A stretch of DNA of 64,000 bases from Paenibacillus wynnii (GTDB lineage: Bacteria; Bacillota; Bacilli; Paenibacillales; Paenibacillaceae), in contig NZ_JQCR01000003.1 of the NCBI RefSeq assembly GCF_000757885.1, positions 2,418,001 through 2,482,000 of the forward strand, read 5' to 3'. Numbering within the stretch: the first letter of the stretch is position 1; every line of letters starts with the position of its first letter. The notes beneath the pieces are model-generated. The model saw nothing but the letters and a program-made list of their open reading frames with translations. It ran no database searches and was not told the origin of the DNA. Position numbers and translations under genes: made by a program. Of this stretch, positions 1-8,033 are shown piece by piece.

Positions 1-705
1 CTCTACATGTCGAAGAAATTCGTGGCCGAGGCCAATACCTTCGTGCGCGCCTTCAATAAGCCCTGGCAGGTCAGCCATTACAAAGCTTCGTCCGTCGCCA
101 ACATCCACTACACCTAAATTAGGAGTAATCGTTGTAAAGTGATACGCGCCAATTTTAGGTTTTGCGGCAGATACTACGGATAATAAGGTTGATTTACCCA
201 CACTCGGGAAACCTACAAGACCTACATCAGCCATAACCTTAAGTTCCATGCGGAGATAACGTTCTTGACCTTCTTCGCCGTTCTCAGCCAGTTCCGGCGC
301 AGTATTAGCCGCTGTTGCAAAACGGGTATTCCCACGACCACCACGGCCTCCACGTGCTACAACCACATATTGTCCGTGGCGTGTCATATCGGCAATCACT
401 TCACCGGTATCATCATCTATTAACACCGTACCTGGAGGGATCCGAACGACCATATGATCAGCGTTCGCTCCATGCTGACTTTTGTTACGACCTTTTATTC
501 CTTTGTCTGCTTTGAAGTGACGTTGATAACGAAAGTCCATCAGTGTACGCAAACCTTCATCTACTTTGAAAATAATATCACCGCCGCGGCCACCATCACC
601 GCCAGCAGGTCCACCATCAGGAACATATTTCTCACGACGGAACGCGACAAGTCCATCCCCGCCGTCGCCACCTTTTACATAAATCTTAGCTGTATCTATA
701 AACAT
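1..705 (-). CDS. obg: GTPase Obg/CgtA, 3' end cut by window edge
   Basis: Ribosome-associated Obg-family GTPase involved in 50S assembly, stress response and, in Bacillus, sporulation. The 235 visible residues start MFIDTAKIYVKGG and carry the glycine-rich Obg fold (residues about 1-158, with many GG and GRGG turns). The G domain follows, with the P-loop GFPSVGKS and the DLPG switch motif. The reading frame is open to base 1, so the C-terminal part of the G domain lies outside. An AGGATGG ribosome site precedes the ATG. The gene sits 19 bases downstream of spo0B, the same pair order as in B. subtilis. Family assignment is certain; only the 3' end is missing. Confidence 0.97.
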   Translation of the reverse strand, partial: MFIDTAKIYVKGGDGGDGLVAFRREKYVPDGGPAGGDGGRGGDIIFKVDEGLRTLMDFRYQRHFKADKGIKGRNKSQHGANADHMVVRIPPGTVLIDDDTGEVIADMTRHGQYVVVARGGRGGRGNTRFATAANTAPELAENGEEGQERYLRMELKVMADVGLVGFPSVGKSTLLSVVSAAKPKIGAYHFTTITPNLGVVDVGDGRSFVMADLPGLIEGAHEGIGLGHEFLRHVE

Positions 706-724
706 AACCGTTCACCATCCTCAG

Positions 725-1465
725 TCACATTTCAAGCGGTAGACGCAATTGGACAGTAGCCTGATTATGCCCCAATGTCTCCGCTCTCATGATTTTTCCT
801 TGTACTATATTATAAATTTGCCCTTGAAGTAGTGCGGGATTACCATGTATTCCCTCACCCTCGAAAGAGATAAGAATGTCTCCACCATCTTGTGTAAAGC
901 CAATAATAAGCTTTCTGGCTTCACCCTGGGGAGCAAGTCCACTGTATTGAAAAGCTCTTACGGTCTGCGTGATGACTGCTGTGAGCTCATCCTGCGCTTC
1001 ATGAGTAAGCTTGTTCTCCAGATTCAATTCATCCTCCACTATTACCTCCAGCTCCAGATTGGTGCTGTGAGTTCGGAAGGATTGGATATAGAACACAAGT
1101 GAAGGAACTCCAAGCTTAGCAATGCGGCTGTCAAGCGCTATACGTTCCTTTATTCTTTCCACAGTTCGCACCGTTTTATCAGGCTTTCCTAGCTGGATAT
1201 ATCCGTAAAGCACCTGCAAGTCGTTCATCCAGTCATGACGGTGGTGATTCAGTGTCCGAATAGCTGCTTGTTGCAGACTCCGTTCCTGTTTTTGGAGCTC
1301 CCTCTCATAATGACGCCGATTCCAAAAGCTACTGAAAACAAGCACCGCCGTTATCCAAATAACAAGCAGTAAGCACGTTAAAAGGGATGTCTGCCAATAC
1401 ACAAGCCCCAAAGGAAGTGTTACGGATAACAAGACCGCCCAGATTGCACTTTTCCAGGATTCCAT
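725..1465 (-). CDS. spo0B: Sporulation initiation phosphotransferase Spo0B, membrane-anchored form
   Basis: Phosphorelay protein that passes phosphate from Spo0F to Spo0A. The H-box NHHRHDWMNDLQ (residues 73-84) aligns with the B. subtilis active-site segment, placing the phosphorylated histidine at H77 (H30 in B. subtilis). The C-terminal half is the degenerate kinase-like domain, without an ATP-binding N/G box. Unlike the soluble 192-residue B. subtilis protein, this one has 246 residues and begins with two hydrophobic helices (about 7-24 and 28-47), then a charged linker. GGGGAG lies just before the ATG. Its neighbour obg supports the assignment. A sensor kinase is unlikely because the ATP-binding motifs are absent. 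Confidence 0.9.
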   Translation of the reverse strand: MESWKSAIWAVLLSVTLPLGLVYWQTSLLTCLLLVIWITAVLVFSSFWNRRHYERELQKQERSLQQAAIRTLNHHRHDWMNDLQVLYGYIQLGKPDKTVRTVERIKERIALDSRIAKLGVPSLVFYIQSFRTHSTNLELEVIVEDELNLENKLTHEAQDELTAVITQTVRAFQYSGLAPQGEARKLIIGFTQDGGDILISFEGEGIHGNPALLQGQIYNIVQGKIMRAETLGHNQATVQLRLPLEM

Positions 1466-1541
1466 TCTTTCTCCCCGTCCCTCAGTCGCAAAATCATGAC
1501 AAATTCAGTAAATTCACCGTTCGAAGTATTTACCATTTCCC

Positions 1542-1547
1542 AGTATA
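1542..1547 (-). promoter_or_regulatory. Possible extended -10 promoter of spo0B-obg
   Basis: On the minus strand TGTTATACT forms an extended -10 element about 75 bases before spo0B and just after the rpmA terminator. No good -35 is visible. Position and sequence make it plausible only. Confidence 0.4.
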
Positions 1548-1601
1548 ACACAGGCATTCCCTGCAATTCACCAAATTACCCATGAAATTCTCCTTGTATT
1601 C

Positions 1602-1637
1602 CTACAAAAAAGCCTCCGGCACTCATGCCGGAGGCTT
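1602..1637 (-). terminator. Rho-independent terminator after rpmA
   Basis: Perfect stem of GCCTCCGGCA and its complement (arms at 1612-1621 and 1626-1635, four-base loop), extendable by two pairs. On the minus strand a run of Ts follows. It closes the rplU-prp-rpmA operon and separates it from spo0B-obg. Confidence 0.92.
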
Positions 1638-1659
1638 CTTGCAATTATAGTTCCGTAGC

Positions 1660-1971
1660 TTACGCTTCCAATGTAGCTGCTACCGGAGCAACATCAACTG
1701 GGTAGACGCTCACTTTCTTGCGATCGCGGCCCCAACGTTCGAACTTCACTACGCCTTCCACTTTAGCAAACAAAGTATCATCTTTACCGATGCCTACGTT
1801 TGTGCCTGGGTGAATTTTTGTTCCGCGTTGACGAACCAAGATGCTGCCGCCGGTTACTGTTTGACCGTCAGCACGCTTTACACCAAGACGTTTCGATTGG
1901 CTATCACGACCGTTTCTTGTGGAACCTACACCTTTTTTCGATGCGAACAATTGAAGATTCAATTTTAACAT
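1660..1971 (-). CDS. rpmA: Ribosomal protein bL27 with cleavable N-terminus
   Basis: Large-subunit protein at the peptidyl-transferase centre. The start MLKLNLQLFASKKG was chosen because AAGGAGG lies nine bases upstream; a start seven codons earlier would bury that site. The N-terminus carries the LQLF/A motif found in Bacillota bL27, which Prp must remove to expose the mature AxKKG end. The rest, GxGSTRNGRDSxSKRLGVK and GSILVRQRGTKxHPG, is standard bL27. It is 103 residues long and is the last gene of rplU-prp-rpmA, directly after the protease gene. Confidence 0.98.
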   Translation of the reverse strand: MLKLNLQLFASKKGVGSTRNGRDSQSKRLGVKRADGQTVTGGSILVRQRGTKIHPGTNVGIGKDDTLFAKVEGVVKFERWGRDRKKVSVYPVDVAPVAATLEA

Positions 1972-1988
1972 GTTGTCTACCTCCTTCT

Positions 1989-2324
1989 TCAAATAATGAC
2001 TTGCTGTATTTTAATATACTTCCCGTATGATTCTGCGATATCATTCAGCATAACGACCATGGATTCCAGCAGCAATTGTACTTTTGCGGAGATACCGGAA
2101 TCATCCACAGAACCTAATGTTCCGCTTAAAAATCCGTTCTTCATGGACGTGTCCATAGAAACTCCAGTCAAAATTTCAATCGAATTGACGGTTCCAACCG
2201 TTACGGCCGATACTCCGGCACATACGATGTCCTCGCCGCGCTTGGCATAACCCGCATGCCCTTTAATCTCAAAGCCAACGATAGTCCCTAATTCCGAAGA
2301 ACGTGTAATCTGTACGCTAATCAT
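1989..2324 (-). CDS. prp: Ribosomal-processing cysteine protease Prp
   Basis: Small cysteine protease (YsxB family, 111 residues) that cuts the N-terminal extension from bL27. The catalytic histidine H23 is in KGHAGYA and the catalytic cysteine C35 in EDIVCAGVSA, at the family spacing. It lies between rplU and rpmA, the usual arrangement of enzyme beside substrate. Its stop codon falls just before the rpmA ribosome site, so the two genes are probably translationally linked. In the structural context of the family, the protease is essential where bL27 carries the extension, as it does here. Confidence 0.96.
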   Translation of the reverse strand: MISVQITRSSELGTIVGFEIKGHAGYAKRGEDIVCAGVSAVTVGTVNSIEILTGVSMDTSMKNGFLSGTLGSVDDSGISAKVQLLLESMVVMLNDIAESYGKYIKIQQVII

Positions 2325-2336
2325 TAACGCACCTTC

Positions 2337-2648
2337 TTACGCTTGAATCTTCTCGATAGTTACTTTTGTGTACGGTTGACGATGACCTTGTTTCTTGTGG
2401 TAATTCTTCTTAGGTTTGTATTTGTAAACTACAACCTTGTGGCCTTTACCATGTTTCTCAACTTTAGCTGTTACAGTTGCGCCGCTCAAAAGCGGAGTTC
2501 CTGCAGTCAAACCGCCTTCGTTGGAAACAGCCAATACACGGTTAAACGTTACGTTTTCGCCGTCTACAGCATCTAGTTTCTCAATGAATAATACGTCGCC
2601 CTCTTGGACTTTGTATTGTTTGCCGCCAGTTTCGATAATTGCATACAT
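2337..2648 (-). CDS. rplU: Ribosomal protein bL21
   Basis: 103-residue 50S subunit protein. It starts MYAIIETGGKQYKVQEGD and ends with the RNA-binding GHRQPYTKVTIEKI block typical of bL21. A strong GAGGAGGT ribosome site precedes the ATG. It is the first gene of rplU-prp-rpmA and has its own promoter and a structured leader. Confidence 0.99.
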   Translation of the reverse strand: MYAIIETGGKQYKVQEGDVLFIEKLDAVDGENVTFNRVLAVSNEGGLTAGTPLLSGATVTAKVEKHGKGHKVVVYKYKPKKNYHKKQGHRQPYTKVTIEKIQA

Positions 2649-2776
2649 TGTACTTGCACCTCCTCATGTCTCAGACTCGCCTAGTCTAGGTGGCATATTC
2701 CCAAGGGAACAGCGCTTATGTACCCGATCGGAGCGGTTACAGCATGTGCAGGAATAAGTAATCTCGAACACACACT
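2649..2776 (-). promoter_or_regulatory. Probable L21 leader (autoregulatory 5' UTR)
   Basis: About 125 bases of untranslated leader separate the promoter from rplU. It can fold into several short hairpins, including TTCCCTTGGGAA and CCTAGACTAGG. Bacillota rplU genes are known to carry an L21-leader element of this kind at this place. A covariance-model match was not run, so the assignment rests on position and fold. Confidence 0.6.
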
Positions 2777-2781
2777 TGAAG

Positions 2782-2810
2782 ATTCTATCATACTAATTAA
2801 CGATAGTCAA
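2782..2810 (-). promoter_or_regulatory. SigA promoter of rplU-prp-rpmA
   Basis: Minus strand: -35 TTGACT (2805-2810), 17-base spacer, -10 TAGAAT (2782-2787). It starts right after the rng stop codon and drives the ribosomal operon. Confidence 0.85.
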
Positions 2811-2820
2811 CTAGTTTCAA

Positions 2821-4065
2821 TTACTCCCCCAGCCATGATCCTACCTTCCCCGTTCCTCCGCAACAATGGCAAGTAACGGGTGTAAAGCCGGCTGAATCGT
2901 GACGGGCTTTTTTGCGAGTCATCTCCAACAGCCCAAGCCTTGTCCAACCCAAAATATGAGTCTTGGTACGATCCCTGGTAATCACTGACTCCAGACGGTC
3001 AGTCACCATCTTCCGATGTTCTTCCTGTTCCATATCAATAAAATCAATAATAATAATCCCACCGGTATCCCTTAACCGGATCAGACGACCGATTTGTTCG
3101 GCTGCCAGCAAGTTCGTCCGAGTCACGGTCTCTTCTAGGGAACCTCCCCCGGTATATTGTGCCGTGTTCACATCAATAACCGTAAGAGCCTCCGCTTCGT
3201 CCCAAATAAGCGTTGCTCCGCCCTCCAAGATAATCTTACGTCCGAAGCTTCTATTCAGCTGCTCTTGTACCCTATATGCTGTGAAAATAGACTCCTGTCG
3301 ATTGTAAAAAACCACAGGTCTATAGCCGTCAGGAGCCATGTCATTCAGAAAGAATTCAGCTTCTATGACAGCCTTGTGAGAATCAATCATCAATTCATCC
3401 TGATGAGGGTTAAAGGCATCCCGTATAAACCTCTGTACAATACTTAGATCACTGTGGAGCAGAGCGGGAGCAGTCGATGCTGCTGCACGTTTAGTAATAG
3501 TCTCCCACTGTGCACGCAAAAAGGTGAGGTCACCTTCTACAGCTTCAGGGGGCTCGTCCTCGGAAACGGTACGCATAATAAGGCCTTCTTCATTCCTGCG
3601 CAGCCGTTCTCCGATTCCTTTCAGCCGATTACGCTCCGATTCACGTCCGATTTTTTTGGAGACACCCACATATTCTGCGAAAGGCATATATACCATCCAG
3701 CGGCCAGGGAGCGTGTAATGGGTTGTCACTCTTGCCCCCTTGCCTCCGCTGGGCTCTTTTCTAACCTGAACAATAATATCCTGACCCGGCTGCAGCAATT
3801 CCTCTATAGAGGGTTTTACCGTTGGCTGCCTATCTAAATGGGGGTGGAGTACATCATCAACATATAAAAAGGCATTCTTCTTTTGCCCAATATCGACAAA
3901 AGCAGCCTGCATGCCCGGTAGAACATTTATGACACGGCCTTTGTAGTAACTGCCGACCAGTCCTTGCTGCTGATCGCGTTCCGCTGCATATTCCACTAGC
4001 TTTCCATCCTCCAGAAGAGCCATCCGGGTCATATGCTGCGTGCAGTGAACGATCATTTGTTTCAT
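2821..4065 (-). CDS. rng: Ribonuclease E/G family endoribonuclease
   Basis: Single-strand endoribonuclease. An S1-like RNA-binding domain (about 35-115, YYKGRVINVLPGMQAAFVDIG) is followed by the RNase H-like/DNase I-like catalytic part. Mg-binding D298 (VIDVNT) and D341 (IIDFIDM) are 43 residues apart, as in E. coli RNase E D303/D346. The C-terminal CxCC motif (CHCCGGTGK) would carry the Zn link. At 414 residues it is the short RNase G type without a degradosome scaffold. It lies between spoIVFB and rplU, a place empty in B. subtilis, which has no RNase E/G. AGAGGTG precedes the ATG. Confidence 0.93.
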   Translation of the reverse strand: MKQMIVHCTQHMTRMALLEDGKLVEYAAERDQQQGLVGSYYKGRVINVLPGMQAAFVDIGQKKNAFLYVDDVLHPHLDRQPTVKPSIEELLQPGQDIIVQVRKEPSGGKGARVTTHYTLPGRWMVYMPFAEYVGVSKKIGRESERNRLKGIGERLRRNEEGLIMRTVSEDEPPEAVEGDLTFLRAQWETITKRAAASTAPALLHSDLSIVQRFIRDAFNPHQDELMIDSHKAVIEAEFFLNDMAPDGYRPVVFYNRQESIFTAYRVQEQLNRSFGRKIILEGGATLIWDEAEALTVIDVNTAQYTGGGSLEETVTRTNLLAAEQIGRLIRLRDTGGIIIIDFIDMEQEEHRKMVTDRLESVITRDRTKTHILGWTRLGLLEMTRKKARHDSAGFTPVTCHCCGGTGKVGSWLGE

Positions 4066-4117
4066 GGCTTCACCTCTGGTTACGATCTTTTATTCTTGTA
4101 TGCGTTGATTCCCTAAG

Positions 4118-4960
4118 TTAGATTCTAAAATAAGAAGATACCAGACGCTGTTCAGGCACCACAGCCACGACATTCCCCTCACGGTTCAAAACGTATATAA
4201 AATGATATTGGTTACGTTTAAATAGACGCAATATGTCATCCAAAGGTTTCGCAGAAAGTGCAACAATCGGACGGGCAGAAGCTCCCGTACGCATATACCG
4301 ATCATAAACAGCACCCCTATTCATGAGAAATGCTACGAAACGATACGGCAAGTTACGATGATCTGTAATATTGGAATAGATAAGAAAAGCCCCAATCATT
4401 AATACGTTAAGCCTCACACCGCCAGTTGTACCCAAAGGCAGAAGCGCATATACGATAACCAGTACACTTGCAGCAATACTCACTCTCCCGCACCACAATA
4501 GTGCTGAATAATAGGGGATAAGCAGAGTGATCACAGCTTGCATCACTTTACCTCCGTCTAACGGAAGAATCGGCAATAAATTAAAAAGGGCAATCATCAT
4601 ATTAGCGCCGATAAAGTAGGTTAAAAATGCGTTATTCTCATAACCTGCTCTTTGGAGAACAAAGGCACACAAGATCATCAATCCATTCTGCAGCGGTCCA
4701 GCCAGAGCAATCCCTATTTCATGATAGGCGCTCAGCTTGCCGTGATCTTCAATAACAGCCACTCCACCGAACGGGAGGAGTTGTACGCTTTTCACAGTAA
4801 CCCCGGTCAGAACAGCTGCACAGACATGTCCTAATTCATGTATCAGCACAATTGTGAATAACGTGAGGAGCTCTAAAAACTGTCCTGTTACAACAGAGAG
4901 CAACATAACGATTACAAACAAAGGATGAAGTGAAAAGTGAATACCAGCGATCCTAATCAA
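4118..4960 (-). CDS. spoIVFB: SpoIVFB intramembrane metalloprotease (pro-SigK processing)
   Basis: Site-2 protease family (M50B) enzyme that cleaves pro-SigK in the mother cell during sporulation. The zinc motif HELGH is at residues 41-45 and the third ligand motif LPLDGG has D135. Four to six membrane segments are visible. The C-terminal 55 residues (PLDDILRLFKRNQYHFIYVL) look like a CBS half-domain, as in B. subtilis SpoIVFB (288 residues; 280 here). The start is TTG, overlapping the last codons of spoIVFA, with AGAAGTGAT before it, so it is translationally coupled to its inhibitor partner. Confidence is high from motifs and neighbour. Confidence 0.95.
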   Translation of the reverse strand: MIRIAGIHFSLHPLFVIVMLLSVVTGQFLELLTLFTIVLIHELGHVCAAVLTGVTVKSVQLLPFGGVAVIEDHGKLSAYHEIGIALAGPLQNGLMILCAFVLQRAGYENNAFLTYFIGANMMIALFNLLPILPLDGGKVMQAVITLLIPYYSALLWCGRVSIAASVLVIVYALLPLGTTGGVRLNVLMIGAFLIYSNITDHRNLPYRFVAFLMNRGAVYDRYMRTGASARPIVALSAKPLDDILRLFKRNQYHFIYVLNREGNVVAVVPEQRLVSSYFRI

Positions 4961-5765
4961 ATGAAATCACTTCTGTCGGGTCAACATAGGTCGTATCTCT
5001 CATAACTGCAAAAAAGAGGGTTGGTAATGAGGTGGATTCCTGCTGCAGCAGCCAGCCCACAGTATCACCGCTTTGCACCCAGTCATCCACTTCCAGCTTT
5101 GTACCGTTAAGGTGGCCGTATTCCGCCGTGATATTCTCGGTATGCCGGATCCTAATCCGGATACCTCCTTCCAGTTCTCTGGATACGGAGAGGACACGGC
5201 CCATATCAACACTCTTCACCATCACATTGTCGCTTGAATCGACTGCGGGCATAATTTCCACACCTTTAAGGCTGGTGGCAAAGGGTTGAACAATGCTTCC
5301 GGACACCGGCGCACTTAGCCCATGAAGAACTACGGCCTTTTGAGCCGCTTCATCTTCTCTCCCGAAGATAGGAATGAATGCAGGAGCACCTTTGAAATAC
5401 TGCTCGTACCACACTCGGGCCGCTTCAAAGTCCATCTCATTACTCAAAGAATCGGCGATGAAATCCTGAGCCTTAAGCGTCCAGGGATTCTGGACGGTGA
5501 AGATCCCCCACACCAATCCAAATATAAGAATGCAGACCACAATACGTCGCAGTAAACCGCTGACAAAACGGGGTCTTTCCCTGTTGCCATCCTCCCAAAT
5601 CTTCCGATTTTCCTTCCACATCACTTCAGGATCGGGTTCGTTCATTTCTCTGCTCAAATCCGATTTCCCAAATATCGATGATACGGTGTGCTGTCCCGAT
5701 GTCTCATCTATTAAATTGCGGATCCGCTCCTTACGGCGATCTTTGTTAGTTGACTTCTCATCCAT
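4953..5765 (-). CDS. spoIVFA: SpoIVFA, regulator of SpoIVFB, LytM (M23) domain
   Basis: Membrane regulator that holds and inhibits SpoIVFB until the forespore signal arrives. It has a cytoplasmic charged region (1-85), one membrane helix (about 88-106, RRIVVCILIFGLVWGIFTV), and an extracytoplasmic LytM/M23 domain (about 165-268). The domain is degenerate for zinc, keeping GxHLNG-like and DTVGWL turns. The start was placed at the third codon of the longest frame because GGAGGG then sits six bases upstream. Its ribosome site is buried in an inverted repeat (5775-5837). Confidence 0.9.
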   Translation of the reverse strand: MDEKSTNKDRRKERIRNLIDETSGQHTVSSIFGKSDLSREMNEPDPEVMWKENRKIWEDGNRERPRFVSGLLRRIVVCILIFGLVWGIFTVQNPWTLKAQDFIADSLSNEMDFEAARVWYEQYFKGAPAFIPIFGREDEAAQKAVVLHGLSAPVSGSIVQPFATSLKGVEIMPAVDSSDNVMVKSVDMGRVLSVSRELEGGIRIRIRHTENITAEYGHLNGTKLEVDDWVQSGDTVGWLLQQESTSLPTLFFAVMRDTTYVDPTEVISFD

Positions 5766-5774
5766 ATTCATCCC

Positions 5775-5837
5775 TCCGAGGGCTTGTTTTACTTCATTTT
5801 ATGAAGCAGAGAAGTCTCTTTAGAACAAGCCCTCGGA
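5775..5837 (-). promoter_or_regulatory. Hairpin sequestering the spoIVFA ribosome-binding site
   Basis: TCCGAGGGCTTGTT at 5775-5788 is the reverse complement of AACAAGCCCTCGGA at 5824-5837. A small inner hairpin (CTTCAT/ATGAAG, 5792-5806) sits between them. The left arm contains the GGAGGG of spoIVFA, so folding would hide the site. It lies between the minD terminator and spoIVFA. Confidence 0.6.
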
Positions 5838-5889
5838 ACTACCGATGCCGTTCTGAACAAAAACCTAAAGGTGGGGGCGCTTATAAGCT

Positions 5890-5947
5890 TTACGAAACAA
5901 AACAAAGAGGCGCCCCAAAGCCTTTTAAAGACTTTGGGGACACCTCT
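5890..5947 (-). terminator. Rho-independent terminator after minD
   Basis: Near-perfect stem (arms 5906-5920 and 5932-5947: AGAGG, CCCCAAAG and complements with a one-base bulge), then TTGTTTTGTTT on the minus strand. It ends the mreBCD-minCD transcript. Confidence 0.88.
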
Positions 5948-5964
5948 CTTGTTGTGTTGCTTTA

Positions 5965-6759
5965 TTAGGTGATACCGAAAAACTTCTTGAATTTCTTAAA
6001 AGCGCCCGGCTTCCGGTTGAGCTGCATCAGCGGTACTGAATCGCCCAGAATCCGTCTGGCAATATTGCGGTAAGCAATAGCTGCAGGCGAGTCGGGATTC
6101 ATTACGGTCGGCTCTCCGCTATTCGCAGCTCTGATTACCATCTCATCATCAGGAACGATACCGATGAGGTCAATGTTCAGCACCTGTAATATATCCTCGA
6201 TATCCAGCATATCCCCCGATTTGACCAGGTTCTGGCGGATCCGGTTAACAATCAGCTTTGGAGATTCTACATGAGATTGTTCCAACAGACCGATAATACG
6301 GTCAGCATCGCGGACAGCGGCGTTCTCTGGAGTTGTCACAACGATAGCTTTATCCGCACCAGCTATCGCATTGCGAAAGCCATGCTCAATTCCTGCCGGA
6401 CAATCAATCAGAATATACTCATATTCCTTCTTCAGTTCAAGAATAATATCTCTGACCTGCTCAGGAGTAACAGATGTCTTATCCTTTGTCTGTGCAGCGG
6501 GCAGCATGTAGAGTTCATCGAAGCGCTTATCTTTCACAAGCGCTTGGTTCAAGCGGCATCTTCCTTCCGCCACATCTACAAGATCGTAAATAATCCGATT
6601 CTCAAGCCCCATAACAACATCCAAATTACGCAATCCGATATCCGTATCAACGAGACATACTTTTTTGCCCTGCAACGCAAGCGCGGTCCCAATATTGGCT
6701 GTTGTGGTCGTTTTGCCAACTCCGCCTTTGCCCGAGGTCACGACAATCGCTTCTCCCAT
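5965..6759 (-). CDS. minD: Septum site-determining ATPase MinD
   Basis: Membrane-associated ParA-type ATPase that positions division by recruiting MinC to the poles. The deviant Walker A motif GKGGVGKTT is at residues 10-18, switch I-like DTDIGLRNLD follows, and the VDxPAG-like IDCPAG is Walker B. The C-terminal KKFKKFFGI is the amphipathic membrane-targeting helix. 264 residues is the normal length. It lies five bases downstream of minC and is followed by a terminator. Confidence 0.98.
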   Translation of the reverse strand: MGEAIVVTSGKGGVGKTTTTANIGTALALQGKKVCLVDTDIGLRNLDVVMGLENRIIYDLVDVAEGRCRLNQALVKDKRFDELYMLPAAQTKDKTSVTPEQVRDIILELKKEYEYILIDCPAGIEHGFRNAIAGADKAIVVTTPENAAVRDADRIIGLLEQSHVESPKLIVNRIRQNLVKSGDMLDIEDILQVLNIDLIGIVPDDEMVIRAANSGEPTVMNPDSPAAIAYRNIARRILGDSVPLMQLNRKPGAFKKFKKFFGIT

Positions 6760-6764
6760 GGAGG

Positions 6765-7424
6765 CTACACCCCTTTAAACACATTTAAATCCTGACGAAC
6801 CTTGAATATATTATGAATCTTGTCGATCTGCATAGCCCCGTTCTGTAGGTACGCGAACTCCATATTGCTCTCTCGTGTTCCCCACTCATCCGGAGGGCGG
6901 CTTATAATTTCGGCTATGCGCAGTTGGGTAGGTGACATCATAGAGGCTGCTATAACAGCACCTTCATTTCCCTCTACTCCCGCGTGAGCCATACCTCTGA
7001 GCGCTCCAAGTATATAAATATCACCCGTGCAGGTTATAGTCCCTCCCGGATTTACATCACCGAGTAACAACAAGTCACCCTTGTGATGCAGCACTTGGCC
7101 GGATCGAATCATCCCGCTCACTAGAAATAATGAAGTATCCACCTCACTCTTCGGAGCTTCCAGCGTATCCACCGAACGAATCAGCAGATTACCTTGAGCC
7201 TTTAGAATGCTTAGCACTGCTTCCTTATCTTCATCCGTCACCAAACGAGTTCCCATCTTGACATCAACATGAACAACAGGTCCAGTCAAAATATTTTGAT
7301 GGCTATGTTCCAACTTGAATCGAAGCTCACTCAGAAGATCTTCAAAGGGACATTTATCGTCTAGCAGGAATACCAGGCCGTCTTTTACGCCCTTAATCCT
7401 TACATGTTTGGATTTCACTGTCAT
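6765..7424 (-). CDS. minC: Septum site-determining protein MinC
   Basis: FtsZ-polymerisation inhibitor. The N-terminal domain (about 1-105) is divergent, as is usual. The C-terminal right-handed beta-helix (about 110-205) carries the conserved RSGQxLxxxGDLLLLGDVNPGG and GxAHAGVEGN turns that bind MinD and dimerise. 219 residues. It starts at ATG with AGGGGGA upstream and is coupled to minD. Confidence 0.96.
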   Translation of the reverse strand: MTVKSKHVRIKGVKDGLVFLLDDKCPFEDLLSELRFKLEHSHQNILTGPVVHVDVKMGTRLVTDEDKEAVLSILKAQGNLLIRSVDTLEAPKSEVDTSLFLVSGMIRSGQVLHHKGDLLLLGDVNPGGTITCTGDIYILGALRGMAHAGVEGNEGAVIAASMMSPTQLRIAEIISRPPDEWGTRESNMEFAYLQNGAMQIDKIHNIFKVRQDLNVFKGV

Positions 7425-7502
7425 CTGCGTGTCCCCCTATCCTCATTCATTCGTGCCGAGGACCTCAAGTTCCTGCTTTCCTGCGGAAGAAAATGGGCCT
7501 GA

Positions 7503-8033
7503 TCATGTAGTTTCTTCCTTGCGCGTCTCATTTTTCAATAGCAATAGCTGTCGTCGCACCGGAATATAGAGGATTAAGGCGATAGCAAAATGAAAGAGCA
7601 TCGTAGGCAGCATATAATGCAATAAGGCCCAGTTGTAAGGCTGCTGATTCAAATTAAATACACTATAAATCCCGAACAGCATACTATTGTCCAAAAGACT
7701 GCCTAGCAGAATTACCGTCATCATGAGCGGCAGAGGCGCACGTGGAGCTTGAAAAATAAGTCCGATCAGATAAGCCGACAAACCCATAGTAAAGGAGTGT
7801 GCACCTAGGATTCGTCCATAAAATACAATATCATGCAGCATTCCGAAGGAAAGACCCAGAACGAGAGCCGTATGTCTATGATGATAAATCGTTACAAATA
7901 GTACCACTACCAAAACTAGATTAGGAATGATCCGCATTTGCCAAACATCCGGAATAATCCATGGCAGAAGCGTTCCTTCCAGGACAAACAGCAGAAATAA
8001 GATTAGGATAAGTACGGATCTTCGCATACTCAC
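7503..8033 (-). CDS. mreD: Rod shape-determining protein MreD
   Basis: Integral membrane component of the elongasome, with five to six hydrophobic segments over about 176 residues. A GTG overlapping the mreC stop (TAGTG) was chosen as start because GGAGG is ten bases upstream; an ATG six bases later is the alternative. The N-terminus then reads VSMRRSVLILILFLLFVLEG. Sequence conservation is low, as usual for MreD. Position after mreBC makes the call secure. Confidence 0.92.
   Translation of the reverse strand: MSMRRSVLILILFLLFVLEGTLLPWIIPDVWQMRIIPNLVLVVVLFVTIYHHRHTALVLGLSFGMLHDIVFYGRILGAHSFTMGLSAYLIGLIFQAPRAPLPLMMTVILLGSLLDNSMLFGIYSVFNLNQQPYNWALLHYMLPTMLFHFAIALILYIPVRRQLLLLKNETRKEETT

Noticed and set aside
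725..1465. Spo0B considered as a membrane histidine kinase
   Set aside because: ATP-binding N and G boxes are missing and the H-box and gene neighbour match Spo0B.
6271..6795. Plus-strand frame of 174 codons over minD
   Set aside because: Shadow of minD; no ribosome site or family resemblance.
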